This document shows positions 24,501 through 36,500 of a stretch of 64,000 bases of DNA, piece by piece. The notes under the pieces are model-generated. The model was given only the letters and a program-made list of their open reading frames with translations. It was not told the origin of the DNA and did no database searches. The stretch comes from Arcuatula senhousia (lineage: Eukaryota; Mollusca; Bivalvia; Mytilida; Mytilidae): NCBI GenBank assembly GCA_963971305.1, contig OZ020317.1, positions 20,354,001 to 20,418,000 of the forward strand, read 5' to 3'. How positions within the stretch are numbered: the first letter of the stretch is position 1; every line of letters begins with the position of its first letter. The translations under genes were made by a program, and so were the position numbers.

Positions 24501-27500
24501 TACTTGGGTAGAAAAGGCTTCCTCCTCCATTAAAACTGACCGCCTCATATGACCCTGGCCATTGAAACAGCATTAAACACCAACAAACATAACCAAAAAG
24601 ATGTGTCTTTTGATGCCAAAAAATCTGTTCTGAAACTGCACAGTACTAACCTTATCCAAAAAGGCTAAATAAATGCTTTAGGATAGCTCACTTGTCTTGA
24701 TAAAAATATTGACATAAAATATAATTTTCTCACATACAAATCAATAATAAAAAAAACCGGTTAAAATCTGCTTTTCCTGGAATTGCTTTTAGGTCAACTC
24801 ACTTAAAGTTGGGGCCTTATTGGTGCTGGGGCATCATTGGGAATCCATAGGATGTTGCACAAAATAACCATTTGGATTTTTGATTAGCCAAAAAATATAA
24901 GCACTGTTGCAAAAAATAGAACATTGGTCATCTTTTGAAAATATTTCAATTACCATAGTATATAGCAAAAATTTGCCAAATAAGGTTATGTTTTGCAGAA
25001 TGATAAGACAGGTCTTTGTCAACAAAGGATCCGTTCAATGACCTAGCTATGTTGTTGTTAGGACCCCTTAAGTACTGTGGATTTTTAATTTGTATTTGAG
25101 ATAGCAACTTTGAAAATCTTCACAACAGATTAGATTAAAAGTGTACCAGGTGATCAATTCAGGCTTCATGGCACCTCTATTTTTAAAATGCATCCAGTTT
25201 AGTAGTTAAGAATAATTTTCTTTTTTAAGGAATAACAGCAGCAAGAATTAGGACTCTTTAAAGCAAGTTTCAGCAAAAGTAGGGCAAGAAAGCCCAGACC
25301 AGATTACAAGTGTATTGCTACGGAAGTAGACTGCAACCCTCTCACAGGTTGGTCATTTTACTTTTTTTTTCTCTCAAATATATCTTTAAAAGCTACATCA
25401 ATGCTGTTTTATAGTGATCATTTATTACATTTATTATTTTCTTAGTCTATTATATATGAAGGTAATTACAAAATAACTGAACTGTCATGACAAATCTCAA
25501 TCATCCAGATAGACAATACAAAACAAGGAAAAACATACTGAATAAGTTGGAGATTGTAATGGTCTTGATTTGCTACAGGCATTTGAACAGAAATGGTGCG
25601 TTGAACCAGGTTTTATTGTTTCCCTGTCATTACACTCAAAGGGTTCAGTATCAACACAAAGCAACAATGTTCTAAGACAAAGTCAGGATAAAATTACCTT
25701 TTGTCTTGTCTGGATGAATGCCATTAAAAATTCGTTTTGGCAAGGAAATTTTTGACAAAATTTGTACAGTGCATGTATTGGATATATAGCGATATAGAGT
25801 AAAATGCTTAAGGTCAGGATTCTGGCAAGTAAATTACAATTAACTGTCAGTGGGGGAGTTCAAGGTCATAGCTAGACCTTATATTATACAATTGTTGACT
25901 GATCATGAGGGAAACAGTACATTTGTTTCCACGAGGTACTTACTATTTCACGAGGCGCGTAGCGCCGAGGGAAATGGTAAGTACCGAGGGGAAACAAATG
26001 TACTGTTTTCTGAATGACCAGTAAACAATTGTTTTATTATACTGAAACAGTAAACAACTTAACTAAAGCCACACCTACTGCTCAATCTTTACCTTGTATA
26101 CAGTTATACTCCAGCCATGCCTACTGCCAATCATACAAAAACCCCGCGAAATAGTATTACGGTACTATTACCCTAGGGAAATAGTTTTTACTATATCCCT
26201 AGGGAAATACACATGTAGTACTTTTACCAAATTCAAGATGTAATAGTTAAAATGTTTACCTGCATTTTATATAGAAAAAATGTACTGAAGTATAATAATT
26301 ATATTTATTGCATTTATACATGTATGACATTATGTTTTTTTTCATGTATTTTAATTAAATTTCTTTTCTTTTTAAAGGTGCTCAATATGAATGATACTGA
26401 AATCCAGTGGGCCTGTGACCTTTTAGGTCACACCCAGGCTGTCCATTCAAATCATTACAGGCAAAGGTCAACATTTATCGAGAGGGTTAAAATGGCGAAA
26501 CTCATGTATCTTCAGGACATGAATTTGTCACCCAAGTGAAAGAGAAAGGATTGGATGATAGTGAATTAAATGGTAAGTAATTTTGAGAGTTGTAAATGCA
26601 CCAGTCGCTAGCTTAGTGATGTCAATGGACTTTTTCAGAAATTAGAAAACTCCAAATAACTTCTTTATAAATAAAAAAAATCCCAAAAATTTGAATTCTT
26701 TTATTTTATTACGAATTCAATTTTCACGAATTTATTACTTTTTTTTCAATCATGGAATCAAATCATACATATATTTAAAACATATTTTAATCATGTTATA
26801 TAAGTAAGAAAAAAAGATGGTTTAGATGATGTAAGTAACAAAAAAAGTCAGCAAATCACCTGATGTATTTCTTAATTGATACTTTTTAGATTTGATATTA
26901 AAGAGCATTAAGGGCAGAGGGGATAATAAAGAAGTTAATGATAAGTATAGGATGTCATCCAGAAAATGAAGAAAGAAGGACCCTGACATTAAAAGCTAAG
27001 AAGACAATGGAGATAACAGTGATGAGGAAGAGGAAGATGAGCATCCTGCTAAAATTAAAGATAAGAGTACAAGTAGATGTAGATGGTCAACTGGTGAAAT
27101 TGATCAACTAAAGAAAAATTACTTCAAAGAACAATAAGGATCAGGACTTGCCCTTCTAAGACAGACCATACAAAAAAACATTTTTTCCCTACAGTTCATG
27201 TAACCTCAAACTGTTTTGTGTTTTATGTTTTATGTTTAATATATATGTTCGCTTTTGCGTAATTAAGCAATTTAGTGTATTTTCTAAAAATCGAAACTCA
27301 TCTTTTTAAATGCAAAATCAATCAAGTGTGATGAGCTATTCCCAATAAGCAAAATATGCCAAATTATGGGGGCCAATTTGTGTGCTTATCCTACTAAAGA
27401 TTTTCGCAATTTTAAGAAAGCAGGGAAAGGTTATAATTGATTTTGTTGTGATTATCATTTTGACTTGATATAAGCTTGTATTTATGTTAATGGTTTTATG

Positions 27501-30500
27501 TTATAAAAGAAATTACTGAATTTTCTGGAGTGTCAGAAACTTAGACTTCGTGGTTTACTGAATATACTCAATATTACTTGACTACAATGGCTAATCAAAA
27601 AGTTTCATTACTTGTATTTCAGATGCTTGAAAATCATGCTATTATTAGTAATAAAATACTGGTTTCTTCTTTAAGTCTCTTTTGAAATTTATTCATTCCA
27701 CACTGTCAATGACTGTATGAGTAAAACAAGTAAAATAGGAAATGAAAAATATATCATACAAGATAGTGCATGTGCTTTTGGAAGTCAAAGCCCTGGAGTG
27801 GCCAGATTAACTATCAAAGAAACAATACCTATTACAAAATGAAGACAATGTTATTTTGAGTAATCTATGCTGCAGATTTATATACAAATTCAACGAATGC
27901 AATAATTGAAAAAGAAGGAATATGTAAAAGTGTAACTGTTAACAATTTCAACAAACTGTAAAAATGTCACAATAAGAACCAACAATAGAATTTATGACAC
28001 CATTTGTCAAAATTAAATTTGGTATTTGAAAGAAGTTTCTATGGTTATCAAGTTTAAACATTTCTTTATTGTTTTTTTTTTCTTTTTCCTAATTTAAATG
28101 AAGAAAATTGAATAATTTTTTGCTCTGCTGGGTCGGCCGCTGGCAAGTATACAAGTTATGGGAATGTTATACATAATACATTGATCTGAGTAATTCATAA
28201 CGACTGCTACTGAGTATAAAGTTTTAAAATGGTATTAGAAAAAAAATGAAGTGTACCAGACAACTGTTCCACTTATTTTTTTATTTTGAACACTGTCATG
28301 ACTGTATGCACCTCATTTTTGTCTCGCCGGTGATGAATGTTGCAAAAGTTTAGAATAAGGGATGGTGATTCAAGTGAAAGTGGCGGTGTCCACAATTGTT
28401 AAAGTTTTTGCTTAAGTCTGTGTTATGTGAACAACTTATGGTACATCATTGAAATTTGGTATGCAGGTGCAATAGCATTAGTATAGATTAGTTTTTAAAG
28501 CATTTCATCTGAATGTTCCTGCAGTCACAGTCTACTGACTCTGCAATTTTATACTGATTTGGCCAATGTTAACCTTTTTTCTATGAAGCAGTTATGTTAC
28601 ATCATTGATACTTAGTATGCAGTTGCATTAGCATCAGTGCAGATCAATTTTAAGGGAATTTTGTCTGTATGCCCCTGAAGTCACGGTCTAGTGACTTTGA
28701 GATTTTATACTGATTTGGCTTAATTTTAATGTTTTTTCTTATGTCTGTTTAACAGGAAGCAGTTGTAGTAAACCATTGATATTTGGTATGCAGTTGTATT
28801 AACGTCAGTACAGATCAATTTCAAGAGGTTTCATCTATATGCTCCTGCAGTCACAGTCTTCTGACTTTGAGATTTTATACTCAATTGGCTAAATGTTAAT
28901 GTTTATCTGAGTCTGTTTTATGTGAACAAGTAATGGTACACCATTGATATTTGGTATACTGTTGCATTTGCATCAACACAGATCAATTTCTTTAGTAATT
29001 GCCAGTACTGTTGTCACTTATACATGTAACATTTGCCTTTTTATTAAACTTCATTTTATACTGTGTCCAGCTGCGACAGGCGAGACATGTCTTTGTGTTA
29101 ACAGTTTATTTATTTCATATATAAAATCCATCATTGCAATAAAAATTAAGCCCCACAAGTTAATATGTCCATATTTAGTCCCACAAATTAATATGTCCAT
29201 ATTAGGTCCCACAAGTTTATATTAAGTCCCAAAAGTTAATATGTCCATATTAAGTCCCACAAGTTAATATGTCCATGTCAAGTCCCACATGTTAATATGT
29301 CCATATTTAGTCCCACAAGTTAATATGTCCATATTAAGTCCTACAAGTTAATATGACCATATTAAGTCCCACAAGTTAATATGTCTATATTAAGTCCCAC
29401 AAGTTAATATGTCTATATTAAGTCCCACAAGTTAATATGTCTATATTATCCCACAAGTTAATATGTCTATATTAGGTCCCACAAGTTATTATGTCCATAT
29501 TAAGTCCCATAAGTTAATATTGTCCATATTAAGTCCTGCAAGTTAATATGGACCTATTAAGTCTCACAAGTTAATATGGACCTATTAAGTCCCACAAGCT
29601 AATATGGACGTATTAAGTCCCACAAGATAGTGTAGACATAGTAAGTCCTACAAGTTAATATGGACCTATTAAGTCCCACAAGTTCATATGGACATATTAA
29701 GTCCCACAAGATAATATGGACATAGTAAGTCCCACAAGTTAATATGGACCTATTAAGTCCCACAAGTTCATATGGACATATTAAGACCCACAAGATAATA
29801 TGGACATAGTAAGTCCCACAAGTTCATATGGACATATTAAGTCCCACAAGATAATATGGACATAGTAAGTCCCACAAGTTAATATGGACCTATTAAGTCC
29901 CACAAGATGATATGGGCATAGTCAGTCCCACAAGATTATATGGACCTATTAAGTCCCACAAGTTCATATGGACATATTAAGTCCCACAAGATAATATGGA
30001 CATAGTAAGTCCCACAAGTTAATATGTCCATATTAAGTCCCATAATACCAAATCCCACAATGTAGCATTCTCAGGAAAAATTATAGAAAGTCCCACAATG
30101 TTTTTCAAAAGTCCCACAATTGAGAAGTCCCAGAATGTATCAAATGTTCGTCCGTCCGTCCGTCTGTCCGTCACAAAGTTTGTCAGCGCAACTCCTCTGA
30201 AACTACTGAACCGAATTCAACGAAACTTGGTATATTGGAAGAACATCATATGTAGTTGTGCATATTACCAGAGAATTTTGATCCTCAAATTTTTGTGGGA
30301 GTTATGGCCCTTTGAACTTAGAAATTTGCTGAAAATCCTCATTTATCATCTTGTCAGCGCAACTCGTCTGAAACTAACGAACCGAATTCAACGATACTTG
30401 GTATATAAGAAGGACACCATATGTAGTTGTGCATATTACCAGGAAATTTTGATCCTCAAATTTTTGTGGAAGTTATGGTCCTTTGAACTTAGAAATTTGC

Positions 30501-33500
30501 TGAAAATCCTCATTTATCATATTGTCAGCGCAACTCCTCTGAAACTACTGAACCGAATTCAACCAAACTTGGTATATAGGAAGAACACCATATGTAGTTG
30601 TGCATATTACTAGGAAATTTTGATCCTCAAATTTTTGTGGAAGTTATGGCCCTTTGAACTTAGAAATTTGCTGAAAATCCTCATTTATCGTCTTGTCAGC
30701 GCAACTCCTCTGAAACTACTGAACTGAATTCAATGAAACTTGGTATATAGGAAGGACACCATATGTAGTTGTGCATGTTACCATGAAAATTTGATCATCA
30801 AATTTTTTTGGGAGTAAGGGCCTTTTGAACTTGGAACTTTTTGGGGAAACGGGGGGAGACATCGTTTTTGTAGGCAAAAACAAACTTTAATTAAGCCTGG
30901 ATAATGATAATCCTTCTGAAGGGACAAAAAAGGTTGTCCCATGTATGGGGAGAGCAATATCCCATGCACATTAAAGACTGCTTTGTAGAGTTTGATAAGA
31001 GTAGGTTCAATGGGTGGGGGGGGCTACAAAGGCCAATATTATATACTCATATAAAAATCTTTATTGTGATTTGCTCAGAGGTTTTCATGTGATATTTGAT
31101 ATTTCGCTGGGTCAACCGGTAATCGTTGGGTCGCATGGTAAGGTCACCCTCTCGTGAGAATTTGCACGTGGCCCCACAAATTTTCTTCAATATTGTATGG
31201 TTGTATTTTTTCCCACGAAAAAAGGTAAAAATGCCCTAAATATGTTTAAAATTTAAAATTAAATTGTTTCATTTAAATATTGATATAATATATCAGTTTC
31301 TTGGGGAAAGAAACCACCAGGTCACACACCAACTAGGGTGATAATTGTAAAATCTCACCTTCTACTAGCTGGAGAGCAATTCATATAAACAAAATGCTTA
31401 TTTCCCTATCCAGGATAAATAAAAATGTTTAAACTAACACTAAACTAACTGCATGTATGAACTTTTACTATAGCATCTTATTAATGAAAGGTGCTAAAGT
31501 CTATAGCCTGTGTAGATTAATTGGTTGACAATATAAAATTACTGAATAGCTTTGATAGATGTATGTAGTGTAAACAGGCTGTATATTACAATAAATTATT
31601 TGTATTTCAGCAACGACAGAGGAGACATCAGGAACTGAAGCTATCAATACAACAACAGAAAGAAAACCTACAGATTTTAGAGGAAGCTTACAAATCTAAC
31701 AAGATATCAAAAGATCTCTACATGGTATGATATCAAAAATATAATAAATGATTTATTATTGGTAAATAGCAGTTTTAGGTCATCACATAAAGTGAGGGGG
31801 GCTTATGTGGTACCCTGAGTGTGGGCGTTGGCGTCCACTTTCAGAAGATTGGTTAAGGTCCATACCCACTTACTGACAAGTGCCACATCAACCATTTTGC
31901 TAGGGATTTGTTTGAATCTTATGTATTGTATTTTTAGTCTTGGGCCAATGCATGACAGCGAGCAGTGACCTCTGGGCATGTTGAAGACTGCTGGCTGTTT
32001 TCCATTGTGATTTTTTAAATTGCCATTTCCCTAATGTTGGTTGTGTCATGTACACTTATTCCACATCTGTTTATCGTCTATGGTAGGTGCAATTAGTGAT
32101 GCTTTTCACTTCCTTCATTACTGGCTGCGACCTAAATTTTCCACATGGATGACCACTTACAGAAGCATGGTTAACCTCCATTTATGTTAACTGACAAGTA
32201 TCACACCATTGGAAGTGGACCTGTTTTTTGCATGGATTAGAAAAATTTTAAATCATGCCTTGTGATTTATTTATTTTAACATACATTTATACTGTGGTTT
32301 AATTTTTTTTCATGCGCTATCAACTTTATTGGTTTTCGGGATTCTGTAAAACCACAAATATAAGTGTTATTTTAACATTGATTACCTTAAGCAACAAGTG
32401 GAGAGCACGAAAAAAATCAAACAAAATGTCTTTTTGGTGAAACCACCAAAATTGACCCTTACAAAAATATTTTAATCCAAAGTATTTCCAAAAACATGAT
32501 ATAAAAATGGTTTCCAGAGTAAAACTTAAACAATCTATACTTTTTAGATGGCTACAGCAATGCTGAGAATATCACTGTCTGTACCAGGGAAAAGATTGCA
32601 GTACCTCATGGAACAATATATCAATTATCGACGTGTACAAGATGCCAAAGGTAAAGTGTCATCTTTCTGTTTTAAAATCTGATTTCTTTAATTGACAAGA
32701 TTATATATGAAATTATGACACAATTATGTCACTAAATAGACATAGAAAATTTTCATCGAATAAAACAGAGAAGTGGATTGAAACATGTGGTTTTTAAGGC
32801 ATGGGCAAGTTTGTATAAAGGGCAATCATGAAAACTTAAATAATAATACTTGTATTAGTAAAAGCTGACGGAAAAACAAAGAAAATTATTTGATTATTTT
32901 TCTGTTTCATATTTTAAATTACCAGCCAAGTATTCAAATTGAAACAAATGCTCTCTGTTTAAGGCAGTCCTCAGCTCTAGTTTTGGCCCGACCATGTTTG
33001 TGCATCTAACATATAGTTTTACCCTTGTCTTTACGTCAATTTGTTTATAGGTTTGTGCACAAGTTATTGGTTAAGTTTTTTTTATTAGTTCCATTACTTG
33101 GACACTAGATGTTGGGGTCAATGATATTTCAAAACTAGATGTATCTTGAGTAACATGTCATCACCCTCTAGAAATTAGGTCACTGTGACCTATATTTAAT
33201 TTTCTGTTTCATATTTTAAATTACAAGCCGAGTATTCAAATTGAAACAAATGCTCTCTGTTTAAGGCAGTCCTCACTAGATGTTGGGGTCAATGATATTT
33301 CAAAACTAGATGTATCTTGAGTAACATTTCATCACCCTCTAGAAATTAGGTCACTGTGACCTATATTTAATGCATGAATAACTTAGGTTTAGTACTTGGT
33401 CCATAACTTTGATGCTAGATGTTTGGGGTCAATATTTCACCACTAGATATGTCTTGAGAAACATGACACCACCCTCTAGAAATAAGGTCACTGTGACCTA

Positions 33501-36500
33501 TATTCTACGCATGAATGACTTTAGTTCAGGTCCATATCTTAGATACTACATACTGGGGGAGGGGTGATATTTTACAAGATGTGCCTTTGGAAGCATGACA
33601 TCACCCACTAGAAATTAAGTCACTTCAACCTATATTTAATGCTAAAACAACTTAGGTAATACAAGTTGGGGGTCAGTGATATTTCAAGAAGGAGAGGGCC
33701 ATCCTGTGGCTCGTGGACACATTTTTTTAGTTTTTAACTTCTTTAATTCTTACCTTAACATCAATAGGTCTTAATAATCATGTCTTGTTTTTGATGTAGA
33801 GAGAATAGACTGTATGTTAGCAGACCCTCAAATAGCAGATGAGCACAGAGAAGATTTAGAACAATACTTAGAAGTTATGGAAGCTAAAATTCAGGATAAC
33901 ATTGTCACCTGGCAGGAGAAGATGCAAAATTTACAGAGGGAAACTAAACAGTTAAATGAGAATATCTGGAGAACGTGAGTTTGTTATAAAGATATTTAAG
34001 GATTGGGATGGATTTTTTTATAACTCTACGAATGCAGGGCTGACAACTTTTTAAATGTAATAAATCATTCAACTAAAGACCAAAAATTGGCAAGGTTGAC
34101 AGCCCTGCAAATAATGAAGTAAATCATGTGCTGGTAGAATTTTTTAATATGGGTTTTTTTTCACTGTTAAGTTATTTTGTTTTTTATGCAAGTTTTCTTA
34201 GTTTATTTTTGCTTTCACCTTTTGCAACACAGACGAAAACAGAATATAGCTTTACTTACAGCTGCATTGGTTTCCAGGCATAACCGCTAAATGCTTGGAA
34301 CTCAAAAATTGTTAAAAAAAACAACTATTGATGTTGATGCCATTAGGTTTTGATTACATGATTTTTTGCAATTCCAGCAAAATTGTACCTTGGATTCATT
34401 TATTTTCATGGATTTCCTAAAAGAGACATTTGTCAGATTCTTAATTTCATGGTTTTCACATTTTTGCTTATTTGAATAAATGTTTAGATAACACTTCGTA
34501 AGATTCTTATTTATGTTGTTGACTGTCACCCACAAAAACCATGAAAATTTGCACCCCACGAATAATAATGAAACCACAGTATTTGGTAGACATATAAGGC
34601 ATTATACTGTGGTTTCATTAATATTCGAGGTGTATAAATTTTCATGGTTTTCGTGGATATACATGTATATATTAGTAAGTAATTGGCCGGATTTCACTAG
34701 TGAAAATCCGGGTTATAAAATGGTGAATGTCGGGCGGGCGGCAGGCGGACGGCAGGCGGGGAAAATACTTTCGTAACAGTTTTCTCAGCAACTACTAATC
34801 ACAGCCTCTTGATATTTGGTATACAGCATTAGGGTGGGCTCCCATAACATGGGATTCGATTTCAGGCCTGTCACTCACCTACTTCCTGTTTACCGACTTA
34901 GTTAATTTTTGACATAAATGTCCAATTATAGAAAATTTTCGTAACAGTTTTCTCAGCAACTACTAATCACAGCCTCTTGATATTTGGTATGCAGCATCAG
35001 TATGGGCTCCCATAAGGTGGGATTTGATTTCAGGTCTGTGGCTTACCTACTTCCTGTTTACCGACTTAGTTGATTTTTGACATAAATGTCCAATTATAGA
35101 AAATTTTCGTAACAGTTTTCTCAGCAACTACTAATCACAGCCTCTTAATATTTGGTATGCAGCATCAGTATGGGCTCCCATAAGGTGGGATTTGATTTCA
35201 GGTCTGTCGCTCAGCTACTTCCTGTTTACCGACTTAGTTAATTTTTGACATAAATGTCCAATAATAGAAAATTTTTGTGACAGTTTCCTCAGCAACTACT
35301 TATCTCAGCTTCTTGGTATTTGGTATGAAGCATCAGCATGGGCTCCCATAAGGTGGAATCTGATTTCAGGTCTTCCTTTAAAACGAAATCCGGCCATTTC
35401 TGTCTTTGACCCATTTTTTTTTTATAGTGTGCAAATTTCCTTGCTTCAGTTTTGCTTCACCTTTTGCAAAGTATGAGATTAAAGCATTCAGCTTTTAATA
35501 GGATAAACCAGGTCTAACTCCTAAAGGCTCAGATAGAATTTCATGCAACTCAAATGTTGTCAAAGTGTAATGTTCCTCATTCATCTTTCAGGTTTAATGA
35601 AGTTTTAGCTGAGACTGGAGTCATGCTTGTCCATCCCATGTTTGATAAGAATACAGACCGAGGGCAGTTGTATAGCAGCATGGCACAACACCTCAAGAAG
35701 GAAACCCTGAAGAAGTTATTGAAGAAACGTAACCATGTATCCCTGGACCTGAAACTTCCACCCATGGTCCTGGGGAATACATGTAACCTGATCTCTAACC
35801 AACAAAACCAGAGTACTTGGAGCAGGGTTAGTATGATGTTTGTTGGCCGGATTTAATGGTGTAAAAAATCTGGGTTATAAAATGGTGATTGGTGTGCAGT
35901 GGGTAATCATGAAGAAATTTTCATTACAGTATTCTCAGCAATAACTTATCACAGCTTCTTGATATTTGGTAAACAGCATCAGGGTAGGGGGGTCCTATAA
36001 TTTAAGATTTGATGTCATGCCTGTTGAACACCTTCTTCCTGTTTAACAAAATCCGGCCATTTTTGACTGATATATTTTTGTTATTGGCTTGGCAAACAAA
36101 TGTTTGGAGAACATATGGGATAGACAATGATAAGATGTGGAATAAGTGTACATGACACAACTTACAAGCCTTGTTAATAGAATAATCTTATTAATCTTAG
36201 AAATTTTAAAATCGACTCAATTATGTTGAAACTACATGCATGTATCTAAACATTTGAGTTTCCTCCAAGCAATACCATGTGGATGGAGTTAAAAAATGAA
36301 TGTGTGTGTTGGTGTTTCACACTCTTTTTGACACACCTTGGCCAGAGAGGGATGTCAGGTCTAATGGTGGAGAAGCTGAAGTACCTGAAGGAAACCACAC
36401 ACCTTGGGCAGGTAACTTGCATGTAAAAATGACATAGAGCCAATCAACCAATAAAAGTACAGTGGAAACTGACAAATCCGGCACCTGACTTTTCCGGAGT

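Larger units (their letters stand above)
20315..30147. mobile_element. 9.8-kb insert with inverted ends and opposed GTGGGACTT arrays
   Basis: The left end ACATTTCATACATTATGGGA and the reverse complement of the right end, ACATTTGATACATTCTGGGA, match at 18 of 20 bases. They continue as repeated TTGTGGGACTT. GTGGGACTT arrays occupy 20950-24130 on the + strand. The reverse form AAGTCCCAC fills 29149-30130. The insert interrupts a hairpin repeat (20241-20314 and 30148-30870) at its CCGTCC tract. It contains three good-looking exons and a decayed tyrosine-recombinase C-terminus. A target duplication cannot be defined because the site is a microsatellite. An alternative is a rearranged satellite-rich intron segment. 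Confidence 0.6.

Noticed and set aside
25487..25755. Possible exon or ORF (AFEQKWCVEPGFIVSLSLHS)
   Set aside because: An acceptor-like CTACAG is present, but its phase fits neither neighbour, there is no good donor, and no family pattern is seen.
29149..30050. Regular short repeats that might suggest a CRISPR array
   Set aside because: The 28-base units are contiguous with no unique spacers, there are no cas genes, and the sequence is eukaryotic. It is a tandem repeat.
30098..30613. 171-residue open frame on the + strand
   Set aside because: It runs across ~170-base tandem units of a non-coding hairpin repeat and its translation repeats with the same period. It is a by-product of the repeat.
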